The position numbers were made by a program, and so were the translations under genes. Below the pieces are notes generated by a model. It searched no databases, was not told the DNA's origin, and saw only the letters and a list, made by a program, of their open reading frames with translations. Positions 6,622-12,391 of a stretch of 12,391 nucleotides of DNA are shown here, one piece after another. The stretch is taken from the NCBI GenBank assembly GCA_038530925.1, contig JBCBCG010000130.1, positions 1 through 12,391 on the forward strand, given 5' to 3'. Within the stretch, counting starts at the first letter, position 1. Every line of letters starts with the position of its first letter. This DNA comes from JALEGB01 sp038530925 (GTDB lineage: Bacteria > Pseudomonadota > Alphaproteobacteria > Rhodobacterales > Rhodobacteraceae).

Positions 6622-6680
6622 TTGACATGGTGGAAACCGGGCGCGCGCAGGCGCGGCGCCGTCAGAAGATCGAGGGTGAG
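6622..6680 (+). promoter_or_regulatory. Possible internal promoter and leader for pal
   Basis: The 104-nt gap between tolB and pal contains a perfect TTGACA (6622-6627). No good -10 hexamer occurs 16-18 nt downstream, where the sequence is GCGCGCGCAGG-like, so this is only a half-match. A separate pal promoter would explain the gap in an otherwise tightly packed operon and the high level of Pal usual in cells. The call rests on one hexamer and is weak. Confidence 0.25.
6672..6680 (+). promoter_or_regulatory. Ribosome binding site that fixes the pal start
   Basis: GAGGGTGAG lies directly before ATG 6681, with the GAGGG core 4 nt from the start codon. The other in-frame starts upstream (GTG 6573, overlapping the tolB stop, and ATG 6627) have no comparable site, and they would place up to 36 residues ahead of the lipoprotein signal. 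This site supports 6681 as the true start. Confidence 0.7.
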
Positions 6681-7211
6681 ATGAGCGGCCAAACCATGTC
6701 GGTGAACGGTGCGACCAGACAGCCGGGCCGGCGCGCGCGTCGGTGGCTGCAGGCGGCGGCCTTTGCGGCGCTGGCCTCGCTCGCCGCGTGCGCGAGCACA
6801 ACGGATGAGGCGATCAAGGGCGGCGAAGCCGGCGGCGTGGCGGCGAATGTCGATGAGGGCTCGCGCGAGTATTTCCAAGTCGCCGTGGGCGATCGCGTGT
6901 ATTTCGCGACCGACCGGAGCGATTTGACGCCGGAGGCGCAGGCCGTGCTGCGGCGCCAGGCGGAGTGGCTTCGGCGCAACCCTAACGTGCAAGTGCGGAT
7001 CGAGGGCCACGCCGATGAGCGCGGCACGCGGGAGTACAACCTCGCGCTCGGGGCGCGACGCGCTGAGTCGGTCACCAATTATCTCAGCAGCTTAGGCGTC
7101 GATCGCCGGCGCTTGCAGCCAGTGTCTTTCGGCAAAGAACGCCCGGTGGAGACCTGTTCGCGCGACGTCTGCTGGGCGAAAAATCGCAGATCGGTCACAG
7201 CCCCTCTCTGA
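6681..7211 (+). CDS. pal: Peptidoglycan-associated lipoprotein Pal
   Basis: Pal is an outer-membrane lipoprotein that holds the outer membrane to peptidoglycan and is the main partner of TolB. From ATG 6681 it is 176 residues long. A basic n-region and hydrophobic core lead to the lipobox SLAAC, with lipidation at Cys37. The +2 residue is Ala rather than Asp, which fits Lol sorting to the outer membrane. An OmpA-like peptidoglycan-binding domain covers about 68-173: VYFATDRSDLTPEAQ, then IEGHADERGTREYNLALGARRA. Asp112 and Arg127 match the diaminopimelate-binding Asp/Arg pair of OmpA-family domains. Cys159 and Cys164 near the end (ETCSRDVCWAKNRR) are the pair common in alphaproteobacterial Pal. 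A 154-nt gap without an evident terminator separates it from cpoB. Confidence 0.96.
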   Translation: MSGQTMSVNGATRQPGRRARRWLQAAAFAALASLAACASTTDEAIKGGEAGGVAANVDEGSREYFQVAVGDRVYFATDRSDLTPEAQAVLRRQAEWLRRNPNVQVRIEGHADERGTREYNLALGARRAESVTNYLSSLGVDRRRLQPVSFGKERPVETCSRDVCWAKNRRSVTAPL

Positions 7212-7365
7212 TTGCGTCTTTTCCGAGGCCGCGTCTGCTGTATGTCCTAGTTTAGCCTGAAATTCAGCGTCCAGAAGGCGTGCTGGCGGGGCGTCGGCTG
7301 TGCGCTGTCGGCGTAAGAACCCAGCGCCGCGCGCTCCTGCGCCATCGGCGGAAAAGGCGAGACAA

Positions 7366-8448
7366 ATGAGCAGACCAACACCAAACGCCGGGGCGGACGC
7401 GCGCAAGACGCGGCGCCGGGGGATGAGGCTCAGCATCGCGGCGGCGCTGCTCGCCGTCAGCGTGGGCGCAGGGCCGGCGCTGGCGCAAGGGGGCTGGGTG
7501 AACCCGGACGCCTTCGCGCAGATGCAGCGAGAGCTTGAGCGCCTTTCAGCGGAGATCGAGATCATGCGCGGCGCGGGCGCGTCGGCGAGCGGCGGCCCGG
7601 CGCCGAGCGGCGATCTGTTCCTTCGGCTGCAGCGTCTCGAGCAAACCGTGCGCGATCTGACCGGCCAGGTGGAGGTTTTGCAGCAAGCGGCGCGGCAAGC
7701 CGATCAGCGCGAGCGCGCGAAAATCGAGGAGTTCGAATTCCGGCTCTCGCGGCTCGAGGGAGACGATCCCCCGCCGCCGGCGCCGTCGCAATCCTTCGGC
7801 GAGACGCCGGGCGACGGCGCGCCGGCGCCTGCGACCGGGCCCCTGGCCAGCGTCGCCGGCGCGAGCGGCGCCACGGCCGGCGGCTTCCAAGGCGGGCGGC
7901 TGCCGCCGCTCGATCCTGTCAACCGCGCGCCGGCGGGCGCCGCGCTGGGCACGATCCCAGGCAGTCAGGCGAGCGCGCCGATCTCCACGCCCATCTACGA
8001 TAATCCCCGCGGTCAAAGCGTCGCCGCCGCGCCGTCGCCGCAAGGCGCGCCCGCGCCAAGCGTCGCCGAAACGGTGCGCTATGAGGACGCCGTCACGAGC
8101 TTGCAGGATGGCGACCATGATCGGGCGGAGCAGCAACTTCAGGCCTTCATCGGGCAAAACCCGAACGATCCGCGGGTGAGCGAAGCGACATATTGGCTCG
8201 GCGAGACTTATCGGGTGCGCGGCCGCTTCCGCGAAGCCGCGCAAACCTATGCGGCGGGCCTGCGAAAAGAGCCGAACTCTAAGCGCGCGCCCGATAGCTG
8301 GATGCGCCTTGGCATGTCCTTGGCGCAGCTCAACCAGAGCCAGAAGGCTTGCGAGGCCTTCGCGCAAGTCGAAGCGCGCTTCCCGGACGCGCCCTCCAGC
8401 GTGCTGCGGCAGACCAAAACCCAAGCGCTGCGCGCCGGCTGCTCCTAA
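7366..8448 (+). CDS. cpoB: CpoB (YbgF), Tol-Pal associated TPR protein
   Basis: CpoB is a periplasmic protein that binds TolA and, in E. coli, coordinates outer-membrane constriction with septal peptidoglycan synthesis. From ATG 7366, with an AAGGCGAG site 5-12 nt upstream, it is 360 residues long. A signal peptide ends at PALA (cleavage after residue 40). A coiled-coil trimerisation segment follows in two parts (about 47-68 and 84-132, with LRLQRLEQTVRDLTGQVEVL heptads). A Pro/Gly/Ala linker of about 100 residues is next, then a TPR domain (about 239-360) that begins RYEDAVTSLQDGDHDRAEQ and contains ATYWLGETYRVRGRFREAA. Two C-terminal cysteines (in KACEAF and at residue 359) are typical of alphaproteobacterial versions. 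The E. coli protein is shorter, about 260 residues, because it lacks this long linker. GTG 7300 is in frame but would put 22 residues ahead of the signal peptide. Confidence 0.94.
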   Translation: MSRPTPNAGADARKTRRRGMRLSIAAALLAVSVGAGPALAQGGWVNPDAFAQMQRELERLSAEIEIMRGAGASASGGPAPSGDLFLRLQRLEQTVRDLTGQVEVLQQAARQADQRERAKIEEFEFRLSRLEGDDPPPPAPSQSFGETPGDGAPAPATGPLASVAGASGATAGGFQGGRLPPLDPVNRAPAGAALGTIPGSQASAPISTPIYDNPRGQSVAAAPSPQGAPAPSVAETVRYEDAVTSLQDGDHDRAEQQLQAFIGQNPNDPRVSEATYWLGETYRVRGRFREAAQTYAAGLRKEPNSKRAPDSWMRLGMSLAQLNQSQKACEAFAQVEARFPDAPSSVLRQTKTQALRAGCS

Positions 8449-8473
8449 ACCGGCGCTCGAAGACGGTTCTTTG

Positions 8474-8508
8474 AAAGCCTCGGCGCGGCGCGCGTTGAGG
8501 CTTTTTTT
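8474..8508 (+). terminator. Rho-independent terminator of the tol-pal operon
   Basis: A perfect 8-bp stem, AAAGCCTC (8474-8481) with GAGGCTTT (8497-8504), encloses a 15-nt GC-rich loop. It runs into seven consecutive T residues (8502-8508), 25 nt after the cpoB stop. The permease gene converges from the other side and its stop is 8 nt from the T-run. Read from the - strand the same stem is followed by only a weak T patch, so termination of the TRAP transcript here is possible but less certain. Confidence 0.92.
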
Positions 8509-8515
8509 GACCCGT

Positions 8516-10708
8516 TCAGTCTGAGGCCGTCGCCGCCGCGCGGCCGCTCCGCGCCAGCAGAAGCGAGCAGACGACCAGGCTGAAGGCGCCGGCCACATTG
8601 GCGATCGGCGCTTCGGGCCAGAGGCAGAGGAGCCCGATCGCGCCCAAGAGAACGCGGAGCGGCCAGGCGAGCGGCGTCGCCAGCCACCCTTGGAGCCCCG
8701 CCGCGAGCGCGTAGAGCCCGGCCAGCGCGAAGGCGAACACCCAAAGCGCCGCGAGCCAATCGCCCGACAGGAACGGCGTATAGGCGAAAAGAACCGGGAT
8801 GATGTAGAGGCCTTTGGCGAGCTTCCAGCTCTCCAGCCCGGTGCGCATCGGCGGCGCGTTGGCGATGGTGGCCGCGGTGAAGGCGGCGAGGCAGACCGGC
8901 GGCGTCACATTCGAATCTTGGCTAAGCCAGAATACGATCATGTGCGCCGATAGCAGCGCGGCGGTGAGAGCCGCCGGCGACAAGACGGCGTCGCGTAAGC
9001 TCGCGCGAAGCTCGAAGGGCAAGCTCGCCACCAGCGCGGAGGCGTCAGCGGCGGGCATGGGCCCAGAAAGCGCCGCCGCGGCTTCGGGCGCGCCGAGCAT
9101 CAGGATCGCGCTTCCTGCCGGTCCAAGCTGGCCCGCCGTGAGCGCCTCGGCCACCGCGGCGTCGCCGATCATGCCGGCCAGCGCCGGCGCTGAGAGCGTG
9201 GCGAGCACGATATAGGCGGCGGTCACCGGCAGGCCCATGCCCAAGACCAAAGAGGCGATCGCCACCAAGATGATGGCGATCAAAAGATTGCCGCCCGCCC
9301 AGGTTTCGATCATCAGCGAGAACGTATTGCCGACCCCAGCCTTGACGATCGCGTTCACGATCAGTCCGACGGCGCAAAGCAGCACCGCCATCATCGCCAT
9401 GTTGCGCCCGCCCATCACCAGCGCTTGCCAGATCGCGACGAGCCCCATGGGCCGCTGCGTCAAATAGCTGGAGAGGATGATTGCGGCGATGCCAAGCACG
9501 GCGGCGTAAGGCGGCGTGAAGCCCACGACCAGCAGCGTGATCATCAGCGCGATGGGAATGATGAAGCTCGCGCCGCTCTCCCTCACCGCGGCGCCGAGCG
9601 TCGGGCCTTCCTCCGCCGACCCGCCGAGGCCGAGGCGCCGCGCTTCGATGCGAACGAAAAAGGCGACGGAGGCGAAATAGAGAAGCGCGGGCAGCGCCGC
9701 GACGGCGATGATCGTCTCGTAAGGAATGTTGGTGTAGCTCGCCATCACGAAGGCGCCGGCGCCCATGATCGGCGGCATCAATTGTCCGCCGGTCGAGGCG
9801 CCCGCCTCCACCGCGCCGGCGAAGGGCGCGGGAAAGCCTGAACGCTTCATCAGCGGGATGGTGATGACGCCGGTGGAGGCGGTGTTGGCCACGGCGCTGC
9901 CTGAGATCGTGCCGGTGAGGCCCGAGGCGATGACGGCGATCAGCCCCGGACCTCCGGCGAGACGCCCGGCCACGGCTTTGGCGAGCGCGATCACGAAATC
10001 ACCGGCGCCCGAGCGCACCAGAAAGGCGCCGAAGATGATGAAGGGAAAGATCGTCGTCGCCGAGATGCCCGCGAGCAGCCCGAACATCCCCTCATCTTCA
10101 TAAATCGCCGCGACCAGCGTCGCCTCGGCCGACAGCCCGCGAAAGGTGAAGGGCGACGGCGCGTAAGGGCCGAGCACAGTGAGATAGCCCAGTCCGATCA
10201 CCGCGATCGCCGGCACGATGATCCCGACGCTCCGCCGCGTCAGCTCGAGCGCGGCGATCACGCAGATCACGCCTGCGGCCCAATCAAGCGGCGTGAAGGC
10301 GCCAGTGGCGTAATACGTCGCCACGACGCCCGGCGCGCTCAGATAAAGCGCGGCGCTCGCGGCGAGCAATCCGAAGGCGAGATCGACCCAGCGGAGCGCG
10401 CTGCTCTTCTGCGCCCAGGCGGCGGCGACGATCGGCGTCGTCATGGCGAGCAGCAGCGCGAAGCCGGCGAAATGGAAGGTGTTGCGCTGGAGCGAGGAGG
10501 GCAGCGCCGACACGCCGAACAGCGTCTCGGTCACAGGCGACAGATAGGCCGAGAGGGTCGGCGCGAACGGAAAATAGAGATGGATGATCGCCAGCGACGC
10601 GGCGAGCGCGGCGGCGGCGTGAGCCCAGAGGCCGGTGAGGCGCTGCGGTCCGCTATCGATCGCGCCGCTCGGCGCCGGGGCCTCGGTGTCGGCGCGATGT
10701 GCGGCCAT
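8516..10708 (-). CDS. TAXI-type TRAP transporter fused permease (DctQ-DctM fusion)
   Basis: This inner-membrane secondary transporter takes a solute delivered by a periplasmic TAXI binding protein and drives uptake with an ion gradient. The 730-residue protein fuses the small membrane subunit (N-terminal helices, about 30-170) to the large DctM-type subunit (about 195-670). Signature stretches are TGTISGSAVANTASTGVIT at about 265-283, GAVEAGASTGGQLMPPIMGA at 298-317, GMGLPVTAAYIV at 490-501 and SNVTPPVCLAAFTAA at 599-613; these are classical TRAP_fused motifs. Unusually, about 70 residues (about 513-582), rich in Ala, Leu and acidic residues, separate the second half-motif from AALLSAHMIVFWLSQ, where most family members have 10-15. 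Start ATG 10708 has an AAGAGAG site 6-7 nt upstream on its strand. The substrate cannot be told from sequence; known TAXI systems handle dicarboxylates and glutamate-like acids. Confidence 0.93.
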   Translation of the reverse strand: MAAHRADTEAPAPSGAIDSGPQRLTGLWAHAAAALAASLAIIHLYFPFAPTLSAYLSPVTETLFGVSALPSSLQRNTFHFAGFALLLAMTTPIVAAAWAQKSSALRWVDLAFGLLAASAALYLSAPGVVATYYATGAFTPLDWAAGVICVIAALELTRRSVGIIVPAIAVIGLGYLTVLGPYAPSPFTFRGLSAEATLVAAIYEDEGMFGLLAGISATTIFPFIIFGAFLVRSGAGDFVIALAKAVAGRLAGGPGLIAVIASGLTGTISGSAVANTASTGVITIPLMKRSGFPAPFAGAVEAGASTGGQLMPPIMGAGAFVMASYTNIPYETIIAVAALPALLYFASVAFFVRIEARRLGLGGSAEEGPTLGAAVRESGASFIIPIALMITLLVVGFTPPYAAVLGIAAIILSSYLTQRPMGLVAIWQALVMGGRNMAMMAVLLCAVGLIVNAIVKAGVGNTFSLMIETWAGGNLLIAIILVAIASLVLGMGLPVTAAYIVLATLSAPALAGMIGDAAVAEALTAGQLGPAGSAILMLGAPEAAAALSGPMPAADASALVASLPFELRASLRDAVLSPAALTAALLSAHMIVFWLSQDSNVTPPVCLAAFTAATIANAPPMRTGLESWKLAKGLYIIPVLFAYTPFLSGDWLAALWVFAFALAGLYALAAGLQGWLATPLAWPLRVLLGAIGLLCLWPEAPIANVAGAFSLVVCSLLLARSGRAAATASD

Positions 10709-10905
10709 GGCGGCTCTCTTGTTCCGTCAGCGTTCAGACGCGGCGAACGCGCTTTCAGCTCGCACGCAGAGCGTTCGAAGCGCGCCCGTGGAAGACCATT
10801 GAAACGCGCGCCGCGCGGCGACGATTTCGCGGCGGGGCGCCGTCGCCGATGAGTGCGAGAGACGAGGAGCCTCTCGCCGCCGAAGAGGCGACGGCGCTCG
10901 ACCGG
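10709..10905 (-). promoter_or_regulatory. Intercistronic region with alternative stem-loops
   Basis: The 197-nt gap between the binding-protein stop and the permease start holds two overlapping inverted repeats just past the stop. GCGAGAG (10855-10861) pairs with CTCTCGC (10871-10877), and GCCTCT (10869-10874) pairs with AGAGGC (10884-10889). Both have 9-nt loops and share bases, so only one can form at a time. Neither is followed by a T-run on the - strand, so this is not a simple terminator. The position fits a processing or mRNA-stability element that keeps binding-protein mRNA above permease mRNA (inference). Confidence 0.45.
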
Positions 10906-11928
10906 CTATTGAGCGACCAGGCGCTCCGGCAACTCGACGCCGACCTCGGCGTAGTAGCGCGCGGCGCCCGGATGGAGCGGCAGCGGCAGCCCGACGATCG
11001 CTTTCTCGATCGCCATCGCTTTGGTCGCCGGATGGATCGCCTGCAGAAACGGCAGGTTCTCATACATCGTTTTCGTGATCTGATAGACATGCTCTTCCGG
11101 CACATCCGCGTTCGCCGCCAGGAAGTTCGGCTGGGCGATCGTGTTCCAATCCTCATCCTGGTTCGGATAGGTCTTCGCCGGGATCACATACCGCGTCCAA
11201 AGGCCCGAGCCTTGATCCGCCGCGGCCAGTTGCTCATCGGTGAAGTCGAGGAGCGCGACGCTGCCGCCCGCCGCCGCCATCAGCTTGGTGATCGCGCCAG
11301 TCGGCACGCCCGCCGGCGTGGAGATGCCCGTGACTTGCCCGTTCTGCAGCGCTTCGGCGGACGGACCGTAACCGGCGTAGAACAGCTCATACGCGCTTTC
11401 AATATCGACGCCGAGGCCGCTCATCAGATGTTTGTTCGAGCCGATCGTGCCGGAGTTCTGCCGCCCGAGCGCGAGGGTTTGGCCCTCCATCGCCAGGAGA
11501 TCCGAGACATCGCCCGTGCTCGCCGCGCCTTCGGCGACGATGAACTGTTCGACATTCTGCCACAGCATGCTGACCGAACGCAGATTGTCCTGCGGCTCGG
11601 CGACAGGGCCCGTGCCGGTGGCGGCGTAGAAGCCGTAGAGCCCCTGCAGAATGGCGAACTGCGCTTCGTTCTGGCGCAGCAATTGGACGTTCTGGCCAGA
11701 GCCGGCGGAGTTGATCGCCGACATGCCGATTTTCTGCTTCGGCTGCAGCTTCACCTTGGTCAGCGTGGCGATGGCGACGCCCACGGGATAATAGGTGCCG
11801 CCGGTCGACGCCGTCGCGAGCAGGTAGTTGGCCTCTTCCGCCGCGCTCGCCGGCGCGCTGATGCCGATCGTCGCCGCCGTGATCGCGGCCAGGGCGCCGC
11901 GCAAACCGGCGCGCCGTGTCAGGGTCAT
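10906..11928 (-). CDS. TAXI family TRAP transporter solute-binding protein
   Basis: This periplasmic substrate-capture protein works with the permease encoded downstream. It has 340 residues, the usual TAXI length. The N-terminus is a signal peptide with a twin-arginine-like start (TRRAGLR, residues 4-10), so Tat export is possible although Gly replaces the usual Phe; cleavage is near ASA at 29. The family signature TASTGGTYYPVG lies at about 39-50, followed by the phosphate-like-binding helix and the two-lobed domain, with QFAILQ, LRSVSMLW and a late EHVYQITKTMYENL helix typical of TAXI proteins. Start ATG 11928 is backed by a near-ideal GGGAGG site five nt upstream on the - strand. The order binding protein then permease, on one strand, is standard for TAXI operons. 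The substrate is unknown. Confidence 0.94.
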   Translation of the reverse strand: MTLTRRAGLRGALAAITAATIGISAPASAAEEANYLLATASTGGTYYPVGVAIATLTKVKLQPKQKIGMSAINSAGSGQNVQLLRQNEAQFAILQGLYGFYAATGTGPVAEPQDNLRSVSMLWQNVEQFIVAEGAASTGDVSDLLAMEGQTLALGRQNSGTIGSNKHLMSGLGVDIESAYELFYAGYGPSAEALQNGQVTGISTPAGVPTGAITKLMAAAGGSVALLDFTDEQLAAADQGSGLWTRYVIPAKTYPNQDEDWNTIAQPNFLAANADVPEEHVYQITKTMYENLPFLQAIHPATKAMAIEKAIVGLPLPLHPGAARYYAEVGVELPERLVAQ

Positions 11929-11978
11929 GGGAGCCTCCCGTCAAACTCTTGTCTGCGCGCGCTTTTGCTGACGCGCGT

Positions 11979-11995
11979 TGGCGCAGATTGCGCCA
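11979..11995. promoter_or_regulatory. Palindrome TGGCGCA-GAT-TGCGCCA
   Basis: Perfect 7-bp arms are separated by GAT, centred about 59 nt upstream of the TAXI binding-protein start. The half-site TGGCGCA is the sort of dyad used by small helix-turn-helix repressors. It could alternatively fold in the mRNA leader, but a 3-nt loop is tight. No regulator gene is present in the window. Confidence 0.45.
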
Positions 11996-12013
11996 GAATG
12001 TCGCGAAGGGGAA

Positions 12014-12027
12014 GGGCGCATGCGCCC
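12014..12027. promoter_or_regulatory. Perfect 14-bp palindrome GGGCGCATGCGCCC
   Basis: The sequence is fully self-complementary and sits 19 nt from the first palindrome, on the side away from the TRAP operon. Both share the core GCGCA/TGCGC (TGGCGCA and GGGCGCA), so they may be two sites for one dimeric regulator. In GC-rich DNA a chance palindrome of this sort is not rare, so the call is tentative. Confidence 0.35.
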
Positions 12028-12230
12028 GCTTCGGGGGCCGGCGCGCGTCACGGGCCGGCGGCGGCGCCATTTCATGGTCTCTGCGGCGAATTGTTGCGTG
12101 TTGCGCGAAAACGGCGCGAATTCGGCGCGCCTTGTCGCCGCATTGCGCCGCTTGGTCGCGGGTCTAGACGCTATTTGCTTCAGGTTTTAGCTGTTCGCCT
12201 GCTCGACGCGAGGCTCCGCGTTGATACATT

Positions 12231-12252
12231 TTCATTCAAAACCGCGAATGAA
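12231..12252. promoter_or_regulatory. Inverted repeat TTCATTC-N8-GAATGAA
   Basis: Perfect 7-bp arms flank 8 nt (AAAACCGC), 111 nt before the start of the right-edge gene and within the most AT-rich part of the intergenic region. Its arms are unlike the surrounding GC-rich sequence, which makes it a better operator candidate than the two GC palindromes. It does not match FNR (TTGAT-N4-ATCAA) or the Irr iron control element. Confidence 0.5.
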
Positions 12253-12362
12253 TGGGGCGCGCGCGATTGCGCATGACGGAGACATGGATGGGGCCGGCCG
12301 CAGGAAAGAGGCTGCGCCGCCATCGCCGGGATCGCGCTCAGACACGCGCAGGGAGATGACCC

Positions 12363-12391
12363 ATGGATTATGACGCTTTGTTCTCGGCTCA
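12363..12391 (+). CDS. Start of a gene cut by the window edge, possibly 5-aminolevulinate synthase
   Basis: Only nine codons are visible, reading MDYDALFSA, with GGGAGA 6-7 nt upstream of ATG 12363. The beginning resembles alphaproteobacterial HemA (5-aminolevulinate synthase), whose members often open with MDY or MDF followed by a short helix. HemA condenses glycine and succinyl-CoA to start haem synthesis. With nine residues this is recognition by eye, not proof. The ribosome site and the long upstream control region do make it very likely that a real gene begins here. Confidence 0.4.

Larger units (their letters stand above)
11929..12362. promoter_or_regulatory. Divergent intergenic control region
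   Basis: The 434-nt region between the leftward TRAP operon and the rightward edge gene contains no convincing coding sequence. It holds three clear inverted repeats (11979-11995, 12014-12027 and 12231-12252), an AT-rich stretch at 12170-12255 and a good Shine-Dalgarno (GGGAGA, 12351-12356) for the right-edge gene. The rightward promoter most likely lies in the AT-rich part: TTGATA (12221-12226) is a candidate -35 element, but no strong -10 is visible. The leftward promoter is probably close to the palindromes at 11979-12027. Confidence 0.5.

Noticed and set aside
6573..6680. GTG start of pal overlapping the tolB stop (GTGA)
   Set aside because: It would put 36 basic residues before the lipoprotein signal, and ATG 6681 has a clear GAGGGTGAG site.
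7300..7365. GTG start of cpoB
   Set aside because: It would bury the signal peptide behind 22 extra residues, and ATG 7366 has a good ribosome site.
12221..12240. FNR-type box near TTGATACATT
   Set aside because: The second half does not match ATCAA at the required four-base spacing.
10699..12276. A 525-codon open frame on the + strand opposite the binding-protein gene
   Set aside because: Its translation is an Arg/Asp-rich string without domain features, and it lies antisense to a clear TAXI protein with signal peptide and strong ribosome site. Long antisense frames are common in GC-rich DNA.

Overview
The window is GC-rich (roughly 65-70 %) and has the gene content and protein style of a Gram-negative alphaproteobacterium. 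The family features point towards the Caulobacterales/Parvularculales/Rhodobacterales side, but this is inferred from protein style and was not tested by a search. Three blocks can be read: a complete Tol-Pal cell-envelope operon on the + strand (about 1150-8448), a TAXI-type TRAP transporter on the - strand (8516-11928), and the first codons of a + strand gene at the right edge (12363 onward) that looks like hemA.

Block 1. The left edge holds the 3' part of an acidic, repeat-bearing protein of unknown function, whose stop codon overlaps the start of ybgC (GTGA). A 332-nt leader with an imperfect tandem repeat precedes tolQ. The order is then tolQ, tolR, tolA, a second gene, tolB, pal and cpoB. 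TolQ, TolR and TolA form the inner-membrane motor. TolB and the lipoprotein Pal link it to the outer membrane and peptidoglycan. CpoB is the TolA-binding TPR protein, and YbgC is the linked acyl-CoA thioesterase. A strong intrinsic terminator closes the operon at 8474-8508.

The most notable point is the extra gene between tolA and tolB (4436-5146). It has a signal peptide and no membrane anchor, and its core aligns without gaps to the C-terminal domain of the TolA encoded immediately upstream: about 28 identical residues in 79 by hand count, including the aligned Trp, Pro, Gly, Tyr and Trp-Arg positions. It looks like a soluble periplasmic duplicate of TolA domain III, coupled to tolA by TGATG and to tolB by ATGA. 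The TolA itself is unusual: its linker starts with five exact 10-residue blocks, each containing six prolines, and the protein has no cysteine.

Block 2. Convergent to the Tol-Pal operon lies a two-gene TAXI TRAP system: a periplasmic solute-binding protein (10906-11928) followed by a fused small-plus-large permease (8516-10708). A roughly 200-nt gap with two mutually exclusive stem-loops separates them. The permease has an extra segment of roughly 60 residues compared with the usual family layout.

Block 3. The 434-nt divergent region 11929-12362 holds three clear inverted repeats and separates the TRAP operon from the gene beginning MDYDALFSA, which resembles the N-terminus of alphaproteobacterial 5-aminolevulinate synthase. 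No tRNA, rRNA, CRISPR array or insertion sequence was recognised.
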